This document shows positions 55,123-64,000 of a stretch of DNA of 64,000 bases, piece by piece. Origin of the DNA: Pelagophyceae sp. CCMP2097 (lineage: Eukaryota; Sar; Pelagophyceae); the NCBI GenBank assembly GCA_026770575.1, contig MU657176.1, positions 536,196 to 600,195 of the forward strand, read 5' to 3'. The stretch's first letter is position 1, and the number at the start of each line of letters is the position of its first letter. The position numbers were made by a program, and so were the translations under genes. Below the pieces are notes generated by a model. The model was not told the DNA's origin. It did no database searches and saw only the letters and a program-made list of their open reading frames with translations.

Positions 55123-55685
55123 CTCGCGCGTGAGCCCTAAACCAAAAGCATAAGTCGAGGCGGCGGCCGGAAGTCGGAAGCGGGTTCTTAGGAGATGGAG
55201 AGCCGCGCACCGTACGGAATGCCATCATCATCCATGCGCGACGTGAGCCTCCTTTCGATGCACAGAGAGTCGGCGCGCGCGGTCGTCAGGCGATCGCAGA
55301 ATTGCAGTTTGCACGAAATTTCTTCGGCGACGAGAGGATGGTCCTGAAAGTCGAGCGCCCAGCCTCGCGGCGCCGCCGCCGTGCGTTGCTACTACAGAGA
55401 CGGCACTGTTTGCGATGCCGACGTGGGTGTTTTGAAAATTGAATGTGGACTCGCGATCTGCGGGCGCCGGTGTGCACGAGTGCTGCGCCTTCTCTCGCAT
55501 CGAGGCCAAGTGCTCGGCGTCTGCTTCTCCGTTTACAAAAAACGAAGCCGAACGAATCATAAAAAAGTAGAATTCCAAGGACCCTTGTTCGACCCCCTTA
55601 AACCCCCTTCGTCGCGTGGCGACTGGTCTAGGTGGTTGGATTCCCATTGAATTTACTATGCCGCACCGCCCGCATTTTGGCGGCC

Positions 55686-56098
55686 TCACTCGCTGCCCAA
55701 GCCGTACTGGCCCGATCGCGTCGAGGAGGTCCGCGACGTCGACGCCCGCCGCGGCGTCTTTGGAAAAGTATTTGTGCGGGTCGCACTCGCGGAGCAAGTG
55801 CTTCCGTGTCTCGTCGAGGACGATGGATAGGACTTGGTCGCCGTGCTTCCTGTCCACGGAAACGGACCGCAGCTCTCGCAGGTCAAACGTCGCCGACGGC
55901 GCGTGTTCCGCCACGTCGAGACCTGTGCCATCGTTCCGCGTGGGCGACGGACGCCAGGGGCGCACCGGGCTCGTGGTAGTGGAGAAAGTGCTTATGCTGT
56001 GTAAACATGCGGATGCGCCAGGCCCCGTCGGCGCCGCGCTTCTCCAGCACGCCGCGGAACTGCCGCGGCTGGGCCGCGGGCCGCGGGGCCGCGGCCAT
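55686..56098 (-). pseudogene. PH-domain gene, decayed copy (copy A)
   Basis: Exon 1 (56098-55966; RGVLEKRGADGAWRIRMF) and the start of exon 2 (from 55922; HAPSATFDLRELRSVSV) match the intact copy at 59984-59004 almost residue for residue. Beyond RKHLL the sequence jumps from what is the start of intron 3 in the intact copy straight to the middle of its exon 4 (KDAAAGVDVADLLDAI). So the exon carrying the C-terminal PH helix and the conserved RFYVDHNPSKVDE segment is deleted. Small indels then break the frame before the ancestral stop. The flanking 3' sequence (55416-55690) is also shared with 58668-59010, so the whole block was duplicated. A read-through protein is conceivable but would have an incomplete PH domain. 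Confidence 0.75.
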
Positions 56099-56176
56099 CC
56101 GCGACCGACGCCGCCGGCCTCGACGGGTGGCCTCGATCCGCCGGCACCTGACCGGGCCGGCGCGGCGAGCGTCTGC

Positions 56177-56276
56177 AACATTTTCTCGGTACATTCAATC
56201 GTCTTCCACCCGTACGGCACGTTCGCCACGGCCGGCGCCTACAACTTCCGGGACAAGGACTCGAAGCAGAAATGGC
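56177..56276 (+). pseudogene. Orphan WD40 fragment resembling RAE1/GLE2
   Basis: The plus strand reads IFSVHSIVFHPYGTFATAG, then NFRDKDSKQKW. RAE1, the mRNA-export WD40 protein, has FHP..GT.AT.GSDG..FWDKD at one blade; the order and the DKDSK motif match, but a small deletion removes part of the strand and the Trp is Arg. No neighbouring exon continues the protein, so this looks like a transposed or decayed exon. It sits just upstream of the decayed PH gene, on the opposite strand. Confidence 0.45.
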
Positions 56277-56337
56277 GCGCGAAACGACCTCTGCAAACCA
56301 AGAGGCCCGGCGGACGCGCGCGTAGAGAGCCCTCAGG

Positions 56338-56470
56338 GAAACCGGTTTCAATACCCCATCACGAACCGGTCTAGGGCTGAGACCGGTTTCAGTTGGCCTC
56401 TGATGCTCTCGGCGGCCCCTATGGGCCGCCCCTATGGGCCGCCCCTACGGGTGGCCCCTATGGGCGGTCT
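56338..56470. repeat. ACCGGT palindromes and a GCCCCTATGGGC tandem array
   Basis: A perfect palindrome GAAACCGGTTTC (56338-56349) is followed by a 9-bp inverted repeat AACCGGTCT...AGACCGGTT (about 56365-56389). Then come about four copies of a 12-14-bp unit around GCCCCTATGGGC (56413-56468), itself nearly palindromic. There is no coding sequence here. The block lies between the RAE1-like fragment and the 3' end of the glycosyltransferase-like gene. Confidence 0.6.
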
Positions 56471-56620
56471 CGATGTTGAGACGGACCTTGTGCGCAGCTG
56501 CGGTCACGGTCAGGGCCTTTTCGGCGGCCGCAAGTGGCGACGCGGGTGAGGAGACTGCGCGGCGCGCGCGCACGTAGCTTTACAGTTTGTTTACAGTCGG
56601 CTTGGGTGGTTTGGAGGGTG

Positions 56621-58187
56621 TCAGCGCTTGAGACCCTCGGTGGTGAGCCCAAAGGCTTCGAGTTTGCCGGCGACGCCTTTTACGGAGAGGACGAGCTGCG
56701 GGCAGGCGTACGGCGAGCCGGCGTCGGCGCAGGCGCATTTGCGGGGCCTCATCGTGTTTGCGGGCGGCGCCTTGTACGGGATTGTGATATTTTTCCTCTC
56801 GTACCGCCAGTGACGGCGGGTGCCAGTGGTGCTGGTGGGTCACAAAGGCCTCCGGGAGCCACCGCCGGCGGCCCAGCGCCGTCTGCGAGTACGTCGTGCG
56901 AGTACGTCGTGCCGCAGCTGACGTAGTAGTCGGCCTCGCCCAGCAGCCACCAGTCGGTGAGTGGCACGAGGCGGTCCTCGAATGTGTGGTTACCCACGGC
57001 CGTGTGGACGAATTCAATCGGCCCGGCGGCGGCGAACTGGATGCGCGCCGCGGGGTCGAATAGCTTCGCCGCCGCCGTGATGTCACCGGACGCGGCGGCG
57101 GTGGCCGACTCGCGAAGACGTCTCAGGTGCGCGGCGGGATTCCTCGTCGTTTCCACTCGTCGAAGAGCCATTCCAGGTCGCAGGCGACGTCTTGGCGGAC
57201 CATGTCGTCGCCCATGACGCGGTGCTTGCAGTCGACGCATGCGCGCACCTGGAGCGCCACGCGCGGCGCCGAACTTGAAGCGCCGCGGCCGAGCCAGGCC
57301 AGACGCCGCCTCCGCGCCTCAAGGTCCGCGGCGTAGCGCTTTGTGGGTACCCAGTCCAAAGCGCCGAGCGCGTAGGAGACGATGGCCACGAGCGTCTCGC
57401 CGTCGGCCGGCCGCAGCTCCCAGGGAAACGCCTCGACCGGCGCCGCGTCGCCGCCGAGGCCGCGCATGAGCCCGTCCCACTCGGGCTGCTGCAGGTAGTC
57501 GTGGCCGAGCCGGACCCGGATCGTCTGCGTCTCGTTGGCCGCGGCGGGCGAGAGGGCGTCGAGGGCGGTCACGCTCACTGGCACTGCGGCCAGCCTGCAC
57601 AGCGTGTCATGCGCCGTCTCGTTGACGAACCAGTCGGGCGTCGGGACCTCGAAGAAGTCGCGCCAGATCCACGCGACGCTGTTGTTCGCTCGTTGGTCGA
57701 CTCTGACTCGCCGGCCCGTCGCCGCCGCGAGGAGCAGGCAGCCCGCGAGGTCGGCGAGGTTGTTGCCCATGCCCTTAAGCGTCGACCGGAAGGCGAGGAC
57801 GCCGGACCGCGCGTCCGCCGCGTTGGCCGCGTGGTTAAGCCGCACGCGGTCCTGGATGAACTGCGCCAGCGTCGACGCGTAGAGCGTCGGCGAGCCCTCT
57901 GGCAACCAAGGCTTCCCCTTGGACGACGCCGGCGAGCCCTCTGGCAATCGAGGCGCGCGCTTCCCCTTGGAGGAGGAGGCGCGCTCGCGCTCTGGCGCAC
58001 GAGGCGCCTTCTTACCCGAGATCGACGCGCGCTCGCCCGCTGGCGCACGAGGCGCCTTCTTACCCTTGGACGACGCCTGCGCGCACTCTGGCACGCGAGG
58101 CGCATTTCCCCTCTTGGTCGACGCGTGCGCGCACGCCATGAACAGCAGCAGCAGAGACAACAGCGGACACGTATCACTCCGTCCCAA
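56621..58187 (-). CDS. Secreted glycosyltransferase-like (fucosyltransferase-type) protein with frame-breaking 13-bp duplication
   Basis: MGRSDTCPLLSLLLLFMACA is a signal peptide or anchor. Next come five basic/proline repeats (KGKKAPRAPAGERAS-like, about residues 25-95). The globular part starts at TLYASTLAQFIQDRVRLN and holds STLKGMGNNLADLAGCLLLA followed by ATGRRVRVD. This is the pattern of nucleotide-sugar binding in fucosyltransferase-like enzymes (GxGNxLxxLAxxxxxAxxTGR). APRVALQVRACVDCKH would be a later catalytic strand. After an intron near 57,150 the chain continues LFDPAARIQFAAAG, DWWLLGEADYYVSCGTTYS. There an exact 13-bp duplication (56885-56910) shifts the frame. With one copy the text continues sensibly (SQTALGRRRWLPEAFVTHQ). 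A last exon ends LEAFGLTTEGLKR at 56621. Splice sites near 57.15 and 56.75 kb are unresolved. Confidence 0.55.
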
Positions 58188-59003
58188 ACCCAGGTGTCGC
58201 GAGCAAAAGCTAAGGGAAAAAATGTATCGAGTCGTTTTGACTTTTGGAATTTTGTATCTTCGTGAGATGATGCAGAAGAATGTTTTTAAAACTCAATTTT
58301 GTGTAAATAACGAACTTTCTTTTGTATTTGCGTTAATACGTTACAAACTTTGCGGACGGTTTGCGAGATCGAGCCTGAGTCTCGTTGGCCTCGACTTTGC
58401 CTCCTCGGCGGCGCGCCTCGCCGAGGCAACACGTGCGCGATGCTGCGTCGGCGCTCTCCCGTGTCATTCCTGGTGGCTCTTGGGAGCACCCAGGTATTTG
58501 GCGGCACCCTTGGCGGCACTTTTTAGGCCTTGGCGCCCTCGGTGAAACCATCGCCCAGGCCCTCGTGGGCACCTCCAGGTCCGGCAGGGCCTTCAGCAGC
58601 GCCATCGGCAGGAGCATCGAGGGCGGCACCGTCGGCGGTGCCCTCGGCGGCGCCCTCAGTGACTGTGTGCGATGTTGACGCGTGTGTTTTAAAAATTGAC
58701 GGTGGACTCGCTATCTCCGGACGCCTGTGTGCACGAGACGCCTTCTCTCTCGTCAAGGCCAAGTGCTCGGCCTGCCCTTCTTCTCTGTTTACAAAAAACG
58801 AGCCCGAATCTTCAAAAGTCGTATTCCGACTCCGAGTCGGAGGACCCTTGTTCGACTGGCCATCGGTGCTAGAGACATGTCTCGGAGGCGCCGCTGGTAT
58901 GATTCCCATTGAAATAACTATGCCGCACCGCCCCCGGCGGTCTGCGACGGGCGCCGCCTCTTCGGCGGGGGGGGCATCGCCGCGTTCGGGCGCGCGGCCG
59001 GCC
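58188..59003. repeat. Intergenic region including the duplicated 3' flank of the PH gene
   Basis: 58188-58660 has no gene; it includes an AT-richer stretch (about 58210-58345) and a GGC-rich low-complexity run (about 58500-58660). 58668-58960 is the diverged duplicate of 55416-55690: shared words include GTGGACTCGC, GGCCAAGTGCTCGG, TTTACAAAAAACGA, GGACCCTTGTTCGAC, GATTCCCATTGAA and ACTATGCCGCACCGCC. It lies directly 3' of the intact PH gene. Confidence 0.65.
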
Positions 59004-59984
59004 TCACTCGCCGCCCAGGCCGAACTTGGCCCGAATCGCGTCGAGCAAGTCCGCGACGTCGACGCCCGCCGAAGCGTACTTTGCGATGAGCAAATCCACC
59101 TGAATCCGTGGATCCGAGGGTCGGGCCCGCTCTCCCGCGTCACGGTGCGTCCTGGAGGCAACATCTGCGAGAAGGGGACCTCTGCGAGTAGGGACCTCGG
59201 CTCAAAGGGACCTCTGCGAGATGTGCCTCTCAAATGTCGTAAGGCTGCCGCGCCGGCTTTGACTTCGTCGACCTTAGAAGGGTTGTGGTCGACGTAGAAC
59301 CGGACGATGCGCTGTCGGTAGTACTCGCCTCGCGCCGCCGCCGCGTCGCGCCGTGACACAGCCTTGGCCACGCGCACGCGCGCTATGGCGACGCGGTCCT
59401 CGATCGCCGCCGCCCATTCCTCCAGCGTCGGGCGACTCGGGCCTACGTGATCACGTCTGGGGTTGGCTCCCGAGCGAGTTTACGGAACCCCCGTCGAGGG
59501 CCGCGCGAGTCCGGAGAGGATCGCGCACGCGAGGGGGGCGTGCAATCGAAGGTCCTCTCCGGACTACACGGCGGTCCTCGACGGAAGGTCCTTTGAGCGG
59601 GTCGGTCGAGGACCCCGTGCCCCCTGCGTCCTTTTCGACGCGGCGCGTGCGCCGGCGTGCGGATCGCACTCGCAGAGCACGTGCTTCCGTGTCTCGTCGA
59701 GGACCAACGACAGCTCTCGGTCGCCGTGCTTCCGGGCCACGGAAACAGACCGCAGCTCGCGCAGATCAAACGTCGCCGACGGCGCGTGCTCCGCCACGTC
59801 GAGGCCTGCGTCATCGTTCCGCGTGGGCGACGCTGGCAGCGTCCCACGCACCGGGCTCGTGGTAGTGGAGGAAGTGCTTCTGTAAAGAAAACGTGCGGAT
59901 GCGCCAGGCGCCGTCGGCGCCGCGCTTCTCCAGCACGCCGCGGAACTGCTGCGGCTGGACCGCGGGCCGTGGAGCCGAGGCCAT
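59004..59984 (-). CDS. Small PH-domain protein, intact copy (copy B)
   Basis: Four exons (59984-59852, 59805-59674, 59442-59264, 59099-59004) join in frame to 179 residues. A PH domain occupies about residues 12-115: QFRGVLEKRGADGAWRIRTF, LQKHFLHYHEPG, DLRELRSVSVARKHGD, LSLVLDETRKHVL, and the closing helix PTLEEWAAAIEDRV. The third intron requires a GC donor (GCGAGT); without it the PH helix would be lost. The C-terminal segment RIVRFYVDHNPSKVDEVDLL, then LLDAIRAKFGLGGE, is a compact helical tail that I have seen on protist signalling proteins but cannot name. PH domains bind phosphoinositides or proteins at membranes. A decayed duplicate lies 3 kb away on the same strand. The start codon is 180 bp from the divergent ZSWIM2-like gene. 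Confidence 0.8.
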
Positions 59985-60164
59985 CCGCGACCGACGCCGC
60001 AGGCCTCGACCCGCCTAGGTCGCGAACGGCCGCGGGACTCGGAAGCTCGCTCCAGTCCCAGGGGCTTCTTGCTGAAAATCGCCGAAACCAAGTCTTAAAC
60101 ACACGCCTCGAGTCTCCGTTGGCCGTCGAGGCGATCGTTGGGCGGGCCGCGCGCCCGCGCGGCC
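59985..60164. promoter_or_regulatory. Shared 180-bp divergent promoter region
   Basis: The region lies between the start codons of the PH gene (minus) and the ZSWIM2-like gene (plus). There is no TATA box; it includes AAAATCGCCGAAACCAAG and TTAAACACACG patches. Both genes must be served from this short segment. Confidence 0.45.
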
Positions 60165-62924
60165 ATGGCGCCGCGGAGTTCGAACCTGCCGATCCGCGAG
60201 CTGCCGTACATTCCGAAAAAGTCGGCGGCGACTGCGCAGCGCATCGCAGAGGTGCGTCCACCGCGACAACGCCACACCCCCGGACCGTGCGCCGCAGGTC
60301 TGCGGGACGGGCGACGCGCCTCGCCTGCGCATGTTCCTCGTGGGCACGAGCGGGCCCACTGCGTTTATTGTGAAAGAGGCCGACGAGGCGCTTCCAGACG
60401 AACCAGACGCCGCCGCAGCGCCGTCCGCAGCATCCGCGTCCGCATTGGCGCCGGGCGAGGGCGCGGACTCGTCTGCCGCTGCGCCGCAGCGGCCGGTGCG
60501 CAAGTACCGCGTGCTCGTGGGTTCGCGGCAGAGCTGCTCGTGCGGCGGCATTGCGGCGGGCGAGCTCTGCACGCACGCCCTCTTCGTCATGCTCAAGGTC
60601 CTGCGCGTGCCGCGCGACAACCCGCTCGCGTGGCAGCTGGCTTTAGTCGATGCGGAATTGGAGACGGTGTTGTCATATAGAGCGCGCCACGAAGCCGGCG
60701 CCGGCGGAGGCCGTAAGCACAACTTTCTCAAAAGGCGGACCGGCGGCGGCGGGTCCGGCGCGCGGCCGCACAACGACTGGGACGACGTTGAAGACGACGG
60801 CACCGGCGACCAAGCACCGGGTCCGGCGACGGCGGGCCACCCGCCTCTCCCGACGGACGTCGAGGACGTGTGCCCCGTCTGCCTCGACGCTCTCGCCGGA
60901 AACGAGCCGCTGACGTACTGCGCCAACTCATGCAACAATTGGGTCCACGTGCGCTGCATGATTGAGTTTGGCGAGCACAACGCGCCGCGCGACATCTCTT
61001 GCCCGCTCTGCAGAGAGGCCTGGGGCGGCGCGAGCGTGGTCCAGGCTCTGAAGAAGCGGTTGCAGCGCGAAAAGGCCAAGCCGCGTTCAGGCTCCAAAGG
61101 CTCGGATCTTCATTCCGGGTCGCACTGCCACCAATGTCAAAGACGGCCAATCGAGGGCCCGCGCTTCAGATGCGTCTCCTGCGTCCCGCGAATCGAGCTC
61201 TGCGCCCAATGCTTCGGCCGCGGCGCGCACAACCACCACGACTGCGCCTGCAAGGATAAAGTCGGAGACGCATGGGCTCCGGCGCCGAGGGTAAAAGCAA
61301 AGTCGGCAGACGCCTGGCGGCCCGTCGGCGGCCTGCCGCCCGCGGCGCTCGCGGCGCTGCAGTTCCGAGACATCAACCCGGAAGACTACGCCTCGCTCAT
61401 GGCCCTCGACGCAGGTCCGTTTTGCGACCCGCGATTTGTGGTCATGTCGAAAAATAGGCGGCGCGGCACATAACCAGGTCCGAGAATACGCCTCTTTGGG
61501 AGAGTACCTCGCCGCAACGCTGCCGCGCGCGCCGCGGCCGCCGGCGCCCGAATCCTGCGCCGAGTGCGACGCCGCAATCGACGCCGAGCCGGGCGCGCTC
61601 TACCCGTGCGGGCACCGCGCGCACCGACGATGCGTTAAGGCCGCAATCGACCTCGTCCAACGTGAGTCGCGGAGACCGGAGGGACGCGACGACGCCGAGG
61701 AATGTCGACGACCCCACCCGTAGGCCCGCCGGACGCGCCGGCGCGATTTTCCTGCCGGTGCTGCGGCGAAGCGACGCATCCGGGCCTCTTCACGCGAAAA
61801 AAGCCGGAGGCGGCGCCCGTCTACCAGAGCGACCTGGCGCGCGCGGCCCCGCAGCCGCTCGACGTCGGCGGTCTCTCCGTCTTTGGGTCTTCGACGGCGC
61901 GCGGCGACCTGGCAGAGGACAGCGTGTTGTCGCGTTTAACGGCGCAGCAGCCGGGCCGCCGCCGCGCGTTCCCGACGACGGCGCTCGGCCGGCGCGCGCT
62001 GCCGGCGTTCGACGAAGCATCGACGCTCTCGCTCGCCGTCGGCGCCTCTTCGTCGACGCTCTCGCTCGCCGTCAGTGGGGCGGTCGCTGCGCAGGAAAGT
62101 TTGCTCGACGGCGGCTCCGTCGCGTCTTCGGCGCGGCCGCGCTTCGGCGCGCGGCCGCGGCGGCCCGGCGCGGACGAGGCGCGCGGCGAGGCCCGCGCCG
62201 CGGCGGCGCACGACCACGCGCAGCACACGCAGCGGGCCGCGCAGAACCGCGCAGAGGTGCGGGTCCATCCCGGTGCCCTCAGTCGCGCCAAGGCGTACAC
62301 TAGGCCGCCGTGGACGACCTGCGGCGCCTCGTCGCGGCGGGCGAGGAGCGGCGCGAGGCGGCGGTCCGGTCCAAGCTCGGCAACGCGGCGAACGCCACCG
62401 CGGCGGCGCGCTTGAAGCGCGACGACCGCGCGGCGGCGGCGGCGGCGCGCCGCACAGCGCTGCGGGGCGACGCCACGCCGCACGGCAGCCACGAGGGCCC
62501 CGCGCTGGCGGCCGACTTCGCGGCCGACTTTAGCGCGGGCGCTCCGCAGCCATCGAGCCTCGCGGCGGACCTCGCGCGGTTGCGCGGCGCGGCGCGCGAC
62601 CAGCGGCTGCGCGACGCGCGGCAGCGGCGCGCCGCGTCGGCGTCGACGGAGGACCGCCTCGACGACGCCGTGTTCCTCCAAGCGACGCAGCTCCGGTCCG
62701 GCACGGCGCCGCTCTACGTAGAGTCTACCTCCGAGGCCGACGGCCGGCGGACCGGCGCGGCGCGGCACCTTTCGGCGTGGCGGCCGCCGCAAACGCAGCG
62801 CGCCGAGCACGCCGCCGCGGGCGGCACTCGCCGACGGCCTTTCCAGGGCACCAACGGCACGCACGGCGCCGGAGGCTTCTCTATCGCTGCGGCGCGCCTC
62901 CTCTGCTCCGACGGGGCCGGGTAA
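60165..62924 (+). CDS. ZSWIM2-like E3 ubiquitin ligase (SWIM-RING-ZZ-RING)
   Basis: Five phase-consistent exons (60165-60251, 60298-61437, 61478-61661, 61724-62256, 62304-62924) give 854 residues. Domains in order: a SWIM zinc finger (about residue 106; SCSCGGIAAGELCTH), a first RING (about 220-265; CPVCLDALAGNEPLTYC, HVRCMIEF, SCPLCREAW), a ZZ finger (about 303-345; HCHQCQRRPIEGPRF, RCVSCVPRIELCAQC, HNHHDCAC) and a second RING (about 435-485; CAECDAAIDAE, YPCGHRAHRRC, then SCRCCGE after an intron). This exact order is that of animal ZSWIM2/MEX, an E3 ligase implicated in germ-cell apoptosis. The C-terminal 350 residues are alanine/arginine-rich with an STLSLAV repeat and no known domain. The second RING is split by intron 61662-61723. 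The end of exon 2 (61437) is inferred from phase. Confidence 0.88.
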
Positions 62925-62993
62925 ATCTTTGCGCGGTGAGGGGTCCTCGCAGAGGGGCCGGGTGACGCGGGGTCCCGCAGAGTCGCCTAGGGT

Positions 62994-63908
62994 TCATCTT
63001 AGAGGGCCCTTCTTGAAGATGCAGCCGTGTTCTTTCATCATGCCCTTCATCTCGAGGCCGATTGCCCGGGCGCTATGCTGGAGGTTGTCGTCGCAGTCAC
63101 ACCAGACGTAAATGGCGCCGCCGGGCGCCAAGACGTCGGTGCAGGCTTGGAGGATGCCGCGCCGAACTTCCGAGTTGAAGACACCGGCCTTGAGCACTGA
63201 GGCGAAGAGGACGGCGTCGACGGATTTCGGCGCCGCGCGGTGCAAGACGCGCGAGAGGTTCCAGTGCGTCTCGTGGAAGATGCTCGGCCGCTTGTTTTGG
63301 AGGTTTGGGCGGAGCACACCGAGCTCCAGTTGCAGGAAGCATCTTATGGAAAACTGGTCCGCATCAAAGCCAAAATAGCCTCCCGCGTCGAGATAGTCGA
63401 TCAACGCCAAACCGTTACGCCCGGAGCCGCAGCCAAAGTCGAGCACCGTGGCGTTGCGTTGGAGGTGTGCGCGGTCGTACAGCTCGAGGACTCTTCGCGT
63501 GGTGGCGGGGTGAATCGGGATGACGTGCGGCCTCGAAGCGTTGGCGGCGCCAGCGCCCTCGTACGCTCTCGCCGACTCGGGGCCGTACATGTGGTGGTGG
63601 AAAAAGCCGAGGGCGGGCCAGGGCAGCTGAGGCTCGAGGCTCGAGGCGAGCGCTTATAGCCTCGCTATCCTCTCCGCCTCCAGCGCGGCCTCGAAGCTCC
63701 GCACCTTGCCCGGGATGCCGTGGTGCAGTTCCAGCGTCTGCGCGCGAGATGGTTCCGACGCGTCGAGGCCCGCGGCTTGAAGCGCCGCCGCCACGAGCGA
63801 GGCGCTCGCGTACGCCGGCGGCGCCGACCCGGCCGCCCCGTAGTCGACGGAGACGTCCGCCGCCGCCCAGCCCACAAGGACCAGCGCCGCGACGCCGCGC
63901 ATGCGCAT
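62994..63908 (-). CDS. Class I SAM-dependent methyltransferase with signal/transit peptide
   Basis: Exons 63908-63666 and 63626-62994 give 291 residues. MRMRGVAALVLVGWAAADVS is a signal peptide, so the protein is secreted, in the ER, or plastid-targeted (in algae with secondary plastids such a peptide starts a bipartite signal). The methyltransferase core has motif I VLDFGCGSGRNGLALIDYL, an acidic beta-2 end (YFGFDADQF), SVDAVLFASVLK (motif post-I/II) and APGGAIYVWCDCDD (motif III). The 39-bp intron (63627-63665) needs a GC donor (GCGAGG); otherwise translation stops just after exon 1. The join reads EAERI/LPWPALGFFHHHMYG. An internal ATG at 63590 would give a leaderless form. The substrate is unknown. 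Confidence 0.78.
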
Positions 63909-64000
63909 CGACAGCTGCTACTTTTAAACGCCTTACCACAATATCCATGTCCCATTCTGCGGTACGGACACGGAGGGGGGGGGGTCTGGGACCCTCCCCC

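Noticed and set aside
58530..59297. Plus-strand 255-codon frame across the duplicated flank
   Set aside because: It runs antisense through exon 4 of the intact PH gene and into low-complexity GGC-rich DNA; no conserved protein features.
1..64000. CRISPR arrays, insertion sequences, viral or toxin genes
   Set aside because: No regularly spaced repeats, transposase, capsid, integrase or toxin motifs were recognised on either strand.

Overview
This window is nuclear DNA from a eukaryote, most likely a GC-rich unicellular alga of the stramenopile/pelagophyte kind (Aureococcus-like). That placement is an inference. It rests on about 70% GC, very compact genes (often less than 200 bp apart), many tiny introns (about 40-150 bp, donors GTGCG or GTGAG, acceptors TAG or CAG), a protein of repeated RNA-binding helices plus a RAP domain of the sort that is abundant in these algae, and the gene families present. 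There are no operons, ribosome binding sites or CRISPR arrays, and I found no tRNA or rRNA genes. Gene models come from joining exons by hand. Many joins are fixed by reading-frame phase plus continuity of a known domain. A striking share of introns work only if the donor is GC rather than GT.

Layout. 1-2.65 kb: C-terminal part of a giant DUF3638/DUF3645 protein. 3-9.3 kb: a small unknown protein (minus), a JmjC dioxygenase behind a duplicated TATA box, a proline-rich unknown protein, and a minus-strand RRM + OPR-like repeats + RAP organellar RNA-binding protein. 9.3-10.2 kb: repeat-rich gap with two copies of a dispersed palindromic element. 10.2-10.8 kb: a stefin-type cystatin in four small exons. 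11.2-26.5 kb: a complete DNA-PKcs gene (about 20 exons, about 4,450 aa), with SQ/TQ clusters at positions equivalent to the human autophosphorylation clusters. 26.6-30.1 kb: a divergent pair, a secreted discoidin-like protein and a secreted aldo/keto-reductase-like protein with altered catalytic residues. 30.4-39.6 kb: a giant gene joining a ZNFX1-like SF1 helicase and NFX1-type zinc finger to three CbbX/SpoVK-type AAA+ modules. 40-44.8 kb: a CARMIL-like PH + LRR protein joined to a RhoGEF (DH-PH) module. 45.2-46.6 kb: an imine-reductase-like dehydrogenase and a small minus-strand protein. 47.2-50.5 kb: a double-AP2 regulator and a sirtuin without its zinc cysteines. 50.6-55.1 kb: a DDX60/Ski2-like helicase (minus). 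55.4-60 kb: two copies of a PH-domain gene (one intact, one decayed) flanking a secreted glycosyltransferase-like gene that carries a frame-breaking 13-bp duplication. 60.2-62.9 kb: a ZSWIM2-like SWIM/RING/ZZ/RING E3 ligase. 63-63.9 kb: a secreted or organelle-targeted SAM methyltransferase.

How the genes work together. This is ordinary eukaryotic gene order, not one pathway. Themes that recur are DNA and RNA surveillance (DNA-PKcs, ZNFX1-like, DDX60-like), ubiquitin-linked functions (ZSWIM2-like, DUF3638 protein), and cytoskeletal control (CARMIL-GEF). Most notable are two multidomain fusions (helicase-AAA+, CARMIL-GEF), the frequency of GC-AG introns, and many short tandem duplications in exons, introns and promoters.
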